NCBI RefSeq assembly: GCF_009931695.1
Contig: NZ_CP048000.1
Location: 4,606,501 to 4,670,500 of the forward strand
Source of the DNA: Anaerocolumna sedimenticola
GTDB lineage: Bacteria > Bacillota > Clostridia > Lachnospirales > Lachnospiraceae
DNA: 64,000 nucleotides
Direction of reading: 5' to 3'
In this document: positions 47,490-56,626 of the stretch, one piece after another
Numbering within the stretch: the stretch's first letter is position 1
Layout: each line of letters begins with the position of its first letter
Notes under the pieces: model-generated
What the model was told of the DNA's origin: nothing
What the model saw: only the letters and a program-made list of their open reading frames with translations
The model's database searches: none
Translations under genes and position numbers: made by a program

Positions 47490-48239
47490 ATGAAACTTGT
47501 AGTTTTTGATTTGGATGATACTTTATTGAATTCCAAAGAAGAGGTATCCGAAAGAAATAGAAAGGCTATTCTAAATTGCAGTCAAAAGGGAATGAAAATC
47601 GGTTACATTACAGTTCGTTCGCCACGCAAAATTAAGACTTTTCTTCAAGGACTTCCTTGTGATTGTATTGCTAATTATAATGGAGCTGTAATTTATGCTG
47701 ATAATAAACTAATTGTAGCAAATACAATTAAATATGATAATGCCATAAACTACATAAATAAGGTGACTGAAATTGCCCCTGGTATCGGTATCTGTGCCTA
47801 TTTTGAGCCATATTGCTATAAGAATAAAGAAATAAGAAGCTATATTACACAGGAAATCTTAAAATATGACTTGTATTCAACGCCTAAACAAAATTTTCAA
47901 CGAATACGTTTATTTTATAATGGATATGAAAATATTGATTTTTCAAAGTATATCAGTAGCGAAATGCAATATCAAAAGTCTCAGGATTCTGCAATGATTA
48001 CAAATAAGCTTGCAGATAAAGGAACAGCACTTGAATCATTAATTAGGTATTTTGGGTTTAAAAAAGAGCAAATAATATCATTTGGAGACAGCATAAATGA
48101 TATTCCCATGCTGAAAACAAGCGGAACCGGTGTGGCTATGGGAAATGCAGTATCAAAATTAAAAGATATAGCAGATTATATAGCATTATCAAATGATGAA
48201 GATGGTGTTGCAGAATATATAGAAGCATATTTACTGTAG
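47490..48239 (+). CDS. Cof-type HAD-superfamily phosphatase
   Basis: 249 residues. Motif I FDLDDTLLNS with the nucleophile Asp, a C2-type cap, and motif IV FGDSINDIPML near 200. Cytoplasmic phosphatase of sugar phosphates or related compounds by family. SD AAAGGAT before ATG 47490. Unusual ITVRSPRK in place of the common TGRP motif II, but Thr is kept. Confidence 0.9.
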   Translation: MKLVVFDLDDTLLNSKEEVSERNRKAILNCSQKGMKIGYITVRSPRKIKTFLQGLPCDCIANYNGAVIYADNKLIVANTIKYDNAINYINKVTEIAPGIGICAYFEPYCYKNKEIRSYITQEILKYDLYSTPKQNFQRIRLFYNGYENIDFSKYISSEMQYQKSQDSAMITNKLADKGTALESLIRYFGFKKEQIISFGDSINDIPMLKTSGTGVAMGNAVSKLKDIADYIALSNDEDGVAEYIEAYLL

Positions 48240-48368
48240 TGTCAATTAATACCTTTTCCTGATTACATAACATATTTTAATTTCTACCTATATAATTCTG
48301 CTGTTTCGTGGTAATCCATGATAATTCCTTCTTCTCTTACAAATTTATATAAAACACCCCCTCTCTTC

Positions 48369-48395
48369 TACCAGGTTATATCCGATAACCTGGTA
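48369..48395. promoter_or_regulatory. 11-bp inverted repeat
   Basis: TACCAGGTTAT-N5-ATAACCTGGTA is a perfect dyad in the 300-bp gap between the HAD and hydroxyacid dehydrogenase genes. No T-run follows on either strand, so it is an operator candidate rather than a terminator. Confidence 0.45.
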
Positions 48396-48435
48396 TCCTC
48401 ATTATTAATAAAAAGAATAAGTTCACTTTGATACA

Positions 48436-48469
48436 TTGACTTTTTAATTAGTTATCACTATGATAACTA
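48436..48469 (+). promoter_or_regulatory. Promoter with overlapping operator, hydroxyacid dehydrogenase gene
   Basis: TTGACT (48436-48441), 17 bp, TATGAT (48459-48464). The dyad TAGTTATC-N5-GATAACTA (48449-48469) covers the -10, suggesting repression by a TetR/MarR-size dimer. Confidence 0.65.
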
Positions 48470-48544
48470 TATAAGAATATTAGCAACTGATTCTACCGCT
48501 TTCTCATTGCTAATATAAAAGACCGAAAGAAAGGACAATATTAT

Positions 48545-49500
48545 ATGAAACGAATTTTAGTAACATTGCCGGTAACAGAACAACATAAGGAACGCTTGGA
48601 AAGGAGTATTTCTGATTGCATCTTTCAGTATATTCCACTATCGGAAGTAACCATCGATATGGTACGAAATTCAGAAATTATTGTTGGTAATGTACCTTCT
48701 ACTTATATTTGTGCATCCAACACCTTGGAATTACTTCAATTAAATTCTGCCGGAGCAGATGCTTACATCCTGCCGGGGTTCTTTCTTCCAATACTATACT
48801 GACTAATGCCACCGGAGCATATGGAAAAACAGTAGCAGAGCATATGTTCGCAATGATGATGTGCCTGCAGAAAAAATTGCATCTTTATAGAGATGATAGA
48901 GTGAATGGGGAATGGAATGACTATGGTACAGTCACCTCTATTTCCGATGCAACGGTAACAATCATCGGATTAGGTGATATTGGGTTATATTATGCCGGAT
49001 TGGCAAAAGCCCTGGGTGCCTATGTTATTGGAGTAAAGCGACGTAAAAGCGATTGTCCGAAACAAGTGGATGAACTGCATCTAATGGAAGATGTGAACGA
49101 AATCATACCTAAATCAGATGTAATTGTCTCTTTTCTACCTAACACTCCATTTACTTATCATCTTTATAATGCAGAATTTTTCTCTAAAATGAAAAAATCA
49201 GCAATATTTTTAAATGGCGGACGAGGAAGTGCAGTGGATCAAGATGCTTTATTATCTGCTGTGCAAAATCAGGATATTTATGCTGCCGGTTTAGATGTAA
49301 CCGACCCGGAGCCGCTCCCATCCGAACATCCTTTATGGAAAGAAAAAAATATAATGATAACCCCCCATGTATCCGGTTCCTTTCATTTGCCTGAAACCTT
49401 GGATAAGATTGTGGAAATTGCCGCTGCAAATATAGAGAATTACCTTACCGGTAAAGCACTTAAGAATATAATTGATTTTGAAACCGGATATTGCAAATAA
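48545..49500 (+). pseudogene. D-isomer 2-hydroxyacid dehydrogenase (frameshifted here)
   Basis: The NAD-binding domain has TIIGLGDIGLYYAGLAKALG, then VSFLPNTPFTYHLYN, NGGRGSAVD and AAGLDVTDPEPLP plus MITPHVSG with the catalytic Arg/Glu/His set. The N-terminal 78 residues are in another frame; at 48775-48778 GCCGGGGTTC should have a fifth G, giving ILPGVLSSNTILTNA. Restored length 318 residues, normal. Likely a sequencing error. Physiological 2-hydroxyacid not known. Confidence 0.88.
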
Positions 49501-49541
49501 AAAAGCTGACTTAGTTCTATTACCATCTGATTTTAAACGCG

Positions 49542-49576
49542 AAAAAAGGATTCTTCTTATGGAGAATCCTTTTTTA
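49542..49576 (+). terminator. Terminator after the hydroxyacid dehydrogenase gene
   Basis: AGGATTCT (49547-49554) pairs with AGAATCCT (49563-49570), flanked by A6 and T6; repeat E starts 2 nt after the T-run. Confidence 0.85.
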
Positions 49577-49577
49577 T

Positions 49578-49669
49578 TTCCGCGAAAGCAAATTGGGCAT
49601 TAGCTTGCTTGCAATAATTCCAACGAGCACGCGAACCGCAGAAACTGACAAAGCCTGTTTCTTTCGGTT
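49578..49669 (+). repeat. Interspersed structured repeat, copy E (92 bp)
   Basis: Plus orientation. Differs from the others by a 4-bp loss in the AGCAAGCTTGCT palindrome and several substitutions, but the ends TTCCGCGAAAGC and GTTTCTTTCGGTT and the 3' hairpin remain. Confidence 0.85.
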
Positions 49670-49751
49670 AGGTTATAGTGAAAAAACTAATCACTATAAT
49701 ACCGATGCTGCATTCTTAAAAGCAATTTCTTTAGGACAATTATAATCTTCA

Positions 49752-49997
49752 TTATCCTATTGCAGTGCCCAGCAATACTAACGCTCTTTTATAAAGTGGG
49801 TCAAATTCACATCCACAACTTCCACATTCGTTATCCGCTTTTTCAACTGCGGCTATTAACTCAGTGGTAACTTTCTCTGATACTTCATCGTTATTATTTG
49901 CATTTAACCATACCTTAGATGGCTCATCAATTACACTCCAACCAGACTCAGCAAATTTAGTGATAATATTAATTAACTCCTCGTCTTTGTTTATCAT
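49752..49997 (-). CDS. Small protein with CGSCGC motif (81 aa)
   Basis: 81 residues with a helical acidic N-terminus and a Cys cluster ECGSCGCEFDPLYKRALVLL near the C-terminus (three Cys in five residues). It could bind metal or be a modified-peptide precursor; no modifying enzyme is nearby. SD AAGGAATTGAC. A hairpin TATAGTG/CACTATA follows downstream at about 49674-49700. Not recognised. Confidence 0.6.
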   Translation of the reverse strand: MINKDEELINIITKFAESGWSVIDEPSKVWLNANNNDEVSEKVTTELIAAVEKADNECGSCGCEFDPLYKRALVLLGTAIG

Positions 49998-50079
49998 GTC
50001 AATTCCTTCCCATATAATATATTTTCAACTTTCTGTAATAAGGCTTGTCCTTATCTCATTATAATAACTTCCGCCGCCC

Positions 50080-50652
50080 TTATTTCCTTTTCGGTTTTAA
50101 CACGATCCCCTCAATAAAAGCAGGATGGTTACTGTCTCTTTCAGATATTATAATTTTCATTTCTTCTGGAATAGGCCATTCAATACCTAATGTTTTATCG
50201 TTCCAGGGTATACCACTTTCATCTTCCGGATGATAATAGTCAGTAAGCTTATAGGCAAATTCAGCCGTATCAGAAAGGACTAAGAAACCATGTGCAAATC
50301 CTTCCGGAATATAAATCATGTTTTTCTTTTCTGCTGATAAAATAACACCAAACCATTTACCGTATGTTTTTGATCCCTCTCTAATATCAACTACCACATC
50401 AAAAACTTCACCGCTGATAGCTCGTACCAGTTTCCCTTGCTGATACGTTTTCTGAAAATGTAAACCTCTAAGAACACCCTTAATTGATTGTGATAGATTT
50501 TCCTGAATAAACACCATATCAAGTCCGGCTTCCGCAAAATCTTCATAATTATATGTTTCCAGAGAATACCCTCTTTCGTCTGAAAATATCTTAGGCTCTA
50601 TTGTATAAAGTCCCTCTATATCCAAACATTGTTCAAACTTAAATTGTCCCAT
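50080..50652 (-). CDS. rfbC: dTDP-4-dehydrorhamnose 3,5-epimerase
   Basis: 190 residues, RmlC cupin: FSDERGYSLETYN, the catalytic His in RGLHFQ (H65), VRAISGEVFDVVVDIR, IPEGFAHGFLVLSDTAEFAYKLTDYYHPEDE with the catalytic Tyr. dTDP-rhamnose pathway. No rmlA, rmlB or rmlD adjoins it, so the rest of the pathway must lie elsewhere. Confidence 0.93.
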   Translation of the reverse strand: MGQFKFEQCLDIEGLYTIEPKIFSDERGYSLETYNYEDFAEAGLDMVFIQENLSQSIKGVLRGLHFQKTYQQGKLVRAISGEVFDVVVDIREGSKTYGKWFGVILSAEKKNMIYIPEGFAHGFLVLSDTAEFAYKLTDYYHPEDESGIPWNDKTLGIEWPIPEEMKIIISERDSNHPAFIEGIVLKPKRK

Positions 50653-50868
50653 TTTTTAACCCTCTACATTTCACTATATTATTTATACTTTATACTAACG
50701 ATAAAATTTATTTTATAACACTACTTCAGAATTAAAATATTTCTCCTGAAAATGAACTTGCTTTATTATTTCATCTAGTGAAAAAATCATATCACTAGGT
50801 ACTACAACCCATTATTCTTCAATATCATCTTTCCGGTGCATTCACATGTAAACCTCCTGCAATTTTGA

Positions 50869-51657
50869 CTAAAATAGTTCGTCTAGTAAGATATAGTAAT
50901 TTATTTTTTCCCAATTTGCTTTTATTCCTAATTCTTCAAACAATTGAGAAGTATATACACTATCTTTGCCATAGTTATGCCCTATACTTCGAACACAAAG
51001 TGCAATATCCTGCCACTTATCCGCTATACCGGCCCGTCCCAAATCTATAAAGCCACTAATTTTATTATCACTGATAAATATGTTAGGAGGGCAATAGTCA
51101 CCATGGGAAAATACTAACTCTTCTTCCGGTTGATTGTTAACTAACCATGTAAGTAGTTCACTGGGAGATTCAAAACCATTATTTCCGTATGTTTCTGGCT
51201 CACAGTCTTCCCTGCCTGACAATCCATTTTCTATACGGTATTTTGCTAATCTTAATTTATTTTTGATGTTATTTTGGTAAGGACAATCCCTTATATCAAC
51301 CGCCCATAATAATTTCAACCCCTCTGCCAATAAATGAATCTGTTGTTTTGGCCTTTGTAACCAATAATTACTATAAGCCATTTGTCCTTTTAATTTTGAC
51401 ATAAGCAGATAATTATTATCATTCTCTTTATGTGATACATAAATATAAGGTACTGATAATTTATCTTGTAACCACTGAAGCATTATGTGCTCATTATTTG
51501 ATTCTTCTCTCTCCTTTTCAATTTTAAGAACATAATTGTCAAAGAATATGACTTGGGAATCAGAACAGCCAATATTATCTATCTGCATTTTGTCGTTTTT
51601 AACAATTTCTTTAATACAAGCTGGAAGTTCTATTTTTTGATTCAATATTATTTTCAC
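50869..51657 (-). CDS. APH(3')-like aminoglycoside phosphotransferase family protein
   Basis: 262 residues. Closest in pattern to APH(3'): GCSDSQVIFF, VLKIEKER lysine, FSHGDYCPPNIFISDNKISGFIDLGRAG (catalytic Asp and metal Asp) and KWQDIALCVRSI, with a C-terminus ending DELF as in APH(3') enzymes. It may phosphorylate an aminoglycoside; resistance is an inference from family resemblance only. Singleton. Confidence 0.85.
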   Translation of the reverse strand: MKIILNQKIELPACIKEIVKNDKMQIDNIGCSDSQVIFFDNYVLKIEKEREESNNEHIMLQWLQDKLSVPYIYVSHKENDNNYLLMSKLKGQMAYSNYWLQRPKQQIHLLAEGLKLLWAVDIRDCPYQNNIKNKLRLAKYRIENGLSGREDCEPETYGNNGFESPSELLTWLVNNQPEEELVFSHGDYCPPNIFISDNKISGFIDLGRAGIADKWQDIALCVRSIGHNYGKDSVYTSQLFEELGIKANWEKINYYILLDELF

Positions 51658-51763
51658 CCCTTTAACATATCATCAGAAACTGTCAATTTATCTGGTTTAC
51701 TAAGCTATCATTAAAAATGTTTGTTAATTCTTCGATTCATTCATATGTAATCATTTGATTTTT

Positions 51764-52414
51764 TCAATATTCTCCCATATCTTTAAACTTTTTCAATGTT
51801 GCTATCCAGTCGTGTGATTTGCCCTCAAAATTTTCTGGGTTTATAGGATAATGTACATTGTAAAGGTATCCTTTTTCACCGTACCTTCCTTGAATGATTT
51901 CATCCAAATGCACTTCATCCACACAAATATTAACAACTTCTAAACACATTAAAACATGGGTATCTCCATCTTTTATCTCACGTTCCCACAGATAGCGGCA
52001 TTCGAGATTAAGGAAACAATCTTTGATACGTGGTGCATTTATACCCGTAGCTTGTTCTGCAGTAAGTCCCGATAATGTTATTTCATCATTATCGAATCCA
52101 TTGTTAGTGATTGTTGCCGTGCATTTTTCGTAAATATCAGCAGAGGGAAAATTCAGCACTGCTTCCCCTTTTTCCTTTATGGATTGATACATATGTCCAG
52201 ATTTATTTACATTTGAGAGTATTGCATAAAAGCCATGAGGGCTACCATTAAAGCATGCCCATGATTGCAGACAAGCATTAGGTTTGCCATTAGATTTATA
52301 GGTAGTTACAACAAATAGTGGTGATGGTATCGCAGTTACGAAATCCATCCATGAAAAACCATATGTTTCCATATCTTTCATCGACTCTGGAATAGCCGAA
52401 TATTCTTTTTTCAT
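51764..52414 (-). CDS. Flavin reductase-like domain protein (flavoredoxin family)
   Basis: 216 residues. FMN-binding split-barrel: AIPSPLFVVTTYKSNGKPNACLQ, FNGSPHGFYAILSN, EAVLNFPSADIYEKC. Reduces flavin or shuttles electrons by family. Stand-alone, SD AGGAAGGTG. Physiological partner unknown. Confidence 0.85.
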   Translation of the reverse strand: MKKEYSAIPESMKDMETYGFSWMDFVTAIPSPLFVVTTYKSNGKPNACLQSWACFNGSPHGFYAILSNVNKSGHMYQSIKEKGEAVLNFPSADIYEKCTATITNNGFDNDEITLSGLTAEQATGINAPRIKDCFLNLECRYLWEREIKDGDTHVLMCLEVVNICVDEVHLDEIIQGRYGEKGYLYNVHYPINPENFEGKSHDWIATLKKFKDMGEY

Positions 52415-52770
52415 TAAGTTTCACCTTCCTGTAATATAAATAATCTTCTCAACATTATTTTGATTTAACATAGTATGTAAAATCATCTTTCGCAATCGTC
52501 ATCTATTGTATCATGATTATGTCTTATGTAATTCAATAATATTAACCATTATATCATCTATTTTCATTTATGACAATATATTCCAATGCACATCTCTTAT
52601 TTACAAAAAATGTATAGGGACTCGAAAGATTATGCATGATCTGGATACGAACCAAAATCCAACACTGAAAATATTGAAAGGAAAAGTTCTATCAATTCTG
52701 ATTTATGTGCATAAAAAGTACACCTATTTTTTATGTACTTACACCGGTGATGTCTGATACATTGAATGGA
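52415..52770. other. Gene-poor interval
   Basis: About 360 bp of AT-rich sequence between the flavin reductase start and the next minus-strand gene. I see only an interrupted forward reading (52620-52715) that might be an old coding relic, and no hairpin with a T-run. Confidence 0.4.
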
Positions 52771-52781
52771 TAGATTCCTGA

Positions 52782-53417
52782 TTAACACAGGCGTTTAAAA
52801 TATATTATATTTGCATTCCCATACTCTTTATATGCTTTATCAAATTCTTCTTCACTTACTATTTTATTTTCATCACCTATAACTCCTATCGTTATAGCGT
52901 TTACTTCCTGCCCTACTTTGTGGAAAAACATTATATATTTATTTATCATTTTCAATTTGTGGTTTTGAATATCTAAACTATACTTTGTTACTTCGTGCCC
53001 ACCTGCGGTATAAATACCTGTAGTATCGGCCGAAATAGGATACGCAGTTCCATTCGAGTTTATATTTCCAAACATTATTATTTCGTTATTAACCGGATAA
53101 TAAATATCTGTCCACAATGCAACTTCACTTTCATTATTAAACTTATAAACACCATTGGAAAGTAGAAGAATAGGATAGTCATAACTATCTAGTTCAATAA
53201 AAGAGTAATAATATTTTTCTCCCTGACAATCAAAATTTTTTAGGAAATTATCATAAATATCAGTATTTTCTAAATTTTTATCTTCTATGATTGTATTAAC
53301 TTCTTTGTATGATTTTTTTGCATTTTCTGCTCTTCTAAAATTAATGCTATATACAATGAAACCTATACAGCTTAAAAGTATAAGAAAGCTAATTAATAAC
53401 TGAATTTTTTTATCCAT
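52782..53417 (-). CDS. Hypothetical membrane-anchored protein
   Basis: 211 residues from ATG 53417. One N-terminal helix (about 6-25), then an exported soluble domain rich in Tyr, Asp and Asn (YYYSFIELDSYDYPILLLSNG, TAGGHEVTKYSL). No lipobox Cys. Not recognised. Its weak SD and isolation suggest a strain-variable gene. Confidence 0.6.
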   Translation of the reverse strand: MDKKIQLLISFLILLSCIGFIVYSINFRRAENAKKSYKEVNTIIEDKNLENTDIYDNFLKNFDCQGEKYYYSFIELDSYDYPILLLSNGVYKFNNESEVALWTDIYYPVNNEIIMFGNINSNGTAYPISADTTGIYTAGGHEVTKYSLDIQNHKLKMINKYIMFFHKVGQEVNAITIGVIGDENKIVSEEEFDKAYKEYGNANIIYFKRLC

Positions 53418-53505
53418 ATAAAACACCATATTTTTTAATAAATATATGCTTTCATATGGATTATAGGACTTTATTAACAGATATCTGATTTTTAATTATA
53501 GGCGG

Positions 53506-53962
53506 TTAGTAAAGGGGTTGACATACCAACCCAATCCTGTTGGTTTCTATTATTATTTTATTACTATAAGCATTTAATCCATTAGTCAAAAAAACATTAG
53601 CAATCTTTTTAACTTCAAAATCACTATTACAATTTAATAATGGATCATAACCTATCGTATCTTCGCTAAATAGATTGAGTATATATTTTTTCTTATTTGA
53701 TATACATGTACTCTCTATCTCTCTACTCGGATCTGTAACAATAATGCTGCAATTTTCTAGGCTATTTACATTTTGCATTATAAATCTTCTAGATTTCTAA
53801 TCCACTAGGAGCCAACATCAATATATGTTCATTAGATTGCCTGACTATTAATCTTACATGTTTACTACATTTAATTCCATCGCCTGATAATGATTTAGGT
53901 TCTTTAGGTTTACATATCTCATTTGCATTATCAACTTGATTTAATGTAATTAAAAAGACAAA
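53506..53962 (-). pseudogene. Broken gene of unknown function (two frames, 5' truncated)
   Basis: A 90-residue ORF (53778-53506, ENCSIIVTDPSREIESTC) is preceded in another frame by a coherent stretch ending KHVRLIVRQSNEHILMLAPSG and a TAG at about 53797, with a hydrophobic signal-like segment further upstream that merges into the HK terminator and has no start codon. Best read as one protein with a lost 5' end and a frameshift. Family not recognised. Confidence 0.4.
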
Positions 53963-54045
53963 AATACAGACCTGAGATGGGGCTGTTTAGTGAACAGTTT
54001 CTGGTTCACTTCTCTATCTAGGTCTGTTTTCTTTGATGCTTTGTC
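53956..54045 (-). terminator. Long terminator of the two-component operon
   Basis: GACAAA/TTTGTC, ACAGACCT/AGGTCTGT with AGAT/ATCT, and AGTGAAC/GTTCACT form a hairpin of about 85 nt; on the minus strand TTTTTGTCTTTTT follows. It shares the CAGACCT stem with the terminator at 57659. Confidence 0.7.
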
Positions 54046-54048
54046 TTT

Positions 54049-55461
54049 TTATAATCTTATCTCAATTTTTGTTCCAACTATTGTATCTATATATGTAATT
54101 ATCCCACCATGTTTTTCTATAATAGCCTTTGTTATCGCTAATCCCAGTCCAGTACCACCAGACGTTTTTCTTGCATTATCTCCTACAACAAATAGTTCAA
54201 ATAAATTTTTCTTTATATGTTCTGGAATACCTGCCCCTTCATCCTGTACTACAATTAACACCTTCTCGCCATCATTTTCAGATACTATAGTAATTGTTGT
54301 ATTTTCAGGGCTATACTTCATTGCATTAACCAGAAGATTCCCTAATGCTCTTTTCATTAATTGCATATTTATCATTTTAAAGCACTCTGTTTCAGGAATA
54401 TCTAGTTTTAATTTCAAGCTTTTTTCCTGGATTTCATCATAATACTCTACAATAGTTTCTCTTAAAAATTCATTAATATCGATTCGTTTCATTGTAACAT
54501 TATATTTTTTATTTTCAAGTTTTAGTAGTTCAAATAATTCATCGACCAGACCGCTAATTCTTTCAACTTTGAGTGAAATTGTATGGTAGTACTGATTTTT
54601 TTTATCTTCATCCGTAATATAGCCTTCACTTAAAGCAGTTGCATATCCTTTTATTGTTAACAACGGCGTTTTTATATCATGAGATAAATTCAGTAACATA
54701 AGTTTTTCATTCTGTTCTATAATTTCCTTATCTTCTATAGAAGCTTTTAGCTTATCAACCATCGTATTAAAGCTTTCTTGAATAACTTCAAACTCTTTTT
54801 CGGATACTAGGCATAAATGCATATTCAAATTACCATTACTTATATCCTGAAAACCTTTCTCAATGTAATTCAGTGGTTTTTTCACTTTTTGATTAACCCA
54901 ATGACTTAAGATTAAAACATCACAGATACATAAAAATATAAATAATAAAATTCCTTTCATAAAAATATGGTTTATAATTGCTCCCTGCTCATTTGTTAAT
55001 ATAAATTCTCTCTTCTTATTTGTTAAATTAACTTTATAGTTAATAATATCTTTTTGATATTTAACCAGGCAATACCTATTTTTTTGATTTGTATCTATAA
55101 ACTTCAGGACATCAGCATAAAATGAACCTTTATTACGATATATGATATTACCTAAATCTTTAGAAGTATAATGCGTAACTGAATCTTTTTTTGTACCCTT
55201 CACATCTATAACATTTAAATCAGAATCTAGCAGCTCTATCCAAGAATTATCCGACTTAAGATATGATAAATTATCTTTTAAAACATCATCCTCTTTTACT
55301 AATTCGTCTGCCTGCACCTGTATTACTTTTCCGTCTGTAATTGATTTTTGATACTCATAATATAGATAAGCTGCACTAAATATAATTGAAAAAATTATAA
55401 TCAAGCCGAAAGTAACATATCCATACACCAGCTTTATAAACAAACTTTTACTTCTTCTCAT
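54049..55461 (-). CDS. Sensor histidine kinase
   Basis: 470 residues: two membrane helices (about 12-35 and 163-187) around an extracellular sensor domain, a HAMP region (about 188-240), a HisKA dimerisation domain with H261 in LSHDIKTPL, and a HATPase_c domain (NAMKYSP N-box, DEGAGIP, GGTGLGLA). It phosphorylates the coupled response regulator (4-bp overlap). Signal unknown; CPBP proteases and hypothetical membrane proteins lie nearby. Confidence 0.95.
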   Translation of the reverse strand: MRRSKSLFIKLVYGYVTFGLIIIFSIIFSAAYLYYEYQKSITDGKVIQVQADELVKEDDVLKDNLSYLKSDNSWIELLDSDLNVIDVKGTKKDSVTHYTSKDLGNIIYRNKGSFYADVLKFIDTNQKNRYCLVKYQKDIINYKVNLTNKKREFILTNEQGAIINHIFMKGILLFIFLCICDVLILSHWVNQKVKKPLNYIEKGFQDISNGNLNMHLCLVSEKEFEVIQESFNTMVDKLKASIEDKEIIEQNEKLMLLNLSHDIKTPLLTIKGYATALSEGYITDEDKKNQYYHTISLKVERISGLVDELFELLKLENKKYNVTMKRIDINEFLRETIVEYYDEIQEKSLKLKLDIPETECFKMINMQLMKRALGNLLVNAMKYSPENTTITIVSENDGEKVLIVVQDEGAGIPEHIKKNLFELFVVGDNARKTSGGTGLGLAITKAIIEKHGGIITYIDTIVGTKIEIRL

Positions 55462-56159
55462 ACATTTGTCACCTTATCCATTTTATATCCTAATCCCTTT
55501 ATTGTTTTCAAATAGACCGGATGTTTTGCATCCTCTTCAATTTTATTTCTTAAATTACTGATATGAACCATTACCGTATTATCACTATCGAAAAACTCTT
55601 CTTCTCTAACTGCTTCAAATATCTGCTTTTTTGTAAAAATCCGTCCACAATTAGATAATAATAGTTTAAGTATTTTAAATTCTGTGGCAGTTAACTCGAT
55701 TGTTTTATTATTTATGATGACTTTTCCTTCATTTATATTTATTCCCAATGCTCCATTTTTCAATATACAATCATCTTTTTTTTCTATATTAAAATGATAT
55801 GTACGTCTTATGTTAGCTTCTACTCTCGCGACTAATTCCAGCGGATTAAAAGGTTTTGATATATAATCATCTGCGCCCAACTTAAGCCCGATGATTTTAT
55901 CATAATCTTCCTTCTTCGCAGAAAGAACTATAACTGGAATTGTACTTTTCTTCCTTATATATTCTAATACCTGTATTCCATTGATACCCGGCATCATTAT
56001 ATCTAAAATTGCCAAATCTATTTGTTCCTTGTTAAAAATATCAATTGCCTTCTGTCCATTCTCAGCTTTTAATATGCGGAAACCTTCTTTGCTTAAGAAC
56101 AATTCAAAAATTTCTAATATTTCTTTTTCATCATCTGCTGCTAATATCGTATAATCCAT
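55458..56159 (-). CDS. OmpR/PhoB-family response regulator
   Basis: 233 residues. Receiver domain with acidic pocket DDE near 9-11, phosphoacceptor D53 (LAILDIMMPG), KPF lysine near 103, and a C-terminal winged helix (ELTATEFKILKLLLSN, VMVHISNLRNKIE). Transcribed first in the pair with the histidine kinase. SD AAGGAGTTGATTTT. Confidence 0.95.
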   Translation of the reverse strand: MDYTILAADDEKEILEIFELFLSKEGFRILKAENGQKAIDIFNKEQIDLAILDIMMPGINGIQVLEYIRKKSTIPVIVLSAKKEDYDKIIGLKLGADDYISKPFNPLELVARVEANIRRTYHFNIEKKDDCILKNGALGININEGKVIINNKTIELTATEFKILKLLLSNCGRIFTKKQIFEAVREEEFFDSDNTVMVHISNLRNKIEEDAKHPVYLKTIKGLGYKMDKVTNV

Positions 56160-56281
56160 AAAATCAACTCCTTAATATGCTTCATCCATAAATTAAATTA
56201 TATTTATATCATATAATTGTTTGACTTTATTAACAATAGATTATTACGAGCTGACAGAATCTTTATTATATTTTATCTTCA

Positions 56282-56491
56282 CTACGTTTTACATTCTGAT
56301 TCCGGCAACTCGGATGCCTTCACAGACTTTACTGCCAATACGATATAAAATACGGATATTCCAATGTCAATGACCCAGAAAGATGGTATTTTTACAGATA
56401 CCATTGCAAGCAGGCCTTTTATAAGTAGTGGAAGCGTTCTTGTATAAACCGCCATCTTATAAATCTGCATAAAAGTAAGTGTATACTTCAT
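56282..56491 (-). CDS. Small hydrophobic protein or gene remnant (69 aa)
   Basis: 69 residues with two hydrophobic segments (about 18-35 and 40-58) and a polar tail SELPESECKT. No convincing SD. It may be the C-terminal remnant of a larger membrane protein. Kept as a weak call. Confidence 0.35.
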   Translation of the reverse strand: MKYTLTFMQIYKMAVYTRTLPLLIKGLLAMVSVKIPSFWVIDIGISVFYIVLAVKSVKASELPESECKT

Positions 56492-56626
56492 ACTATATAA
56501 TAAAGCGACGTTAATACCATACTAAATAAAATTATTCTAGATTTTCTGTTCTTTATAAATTCTTTATAAGATTTAAAATCGCAGATTGATAGTAACATCT
56601 CTCTAAAGATACTCATTTCCAGGGTT

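Noticed and set aside
48284..48360. Minus-strand stretch FVREEGIIMDYHETAELYR before a stop
   Set aside because: Looks like a C-terminal relic, but it is only about 24 codons with no recognisable family.
18025..49669. CRISPR array made of the 96-bp repeats
   Set aside because: Copies are 5-11 kb apart in both orientations, far longer than CRISPR repeats, and there are no spacers or cas genes.
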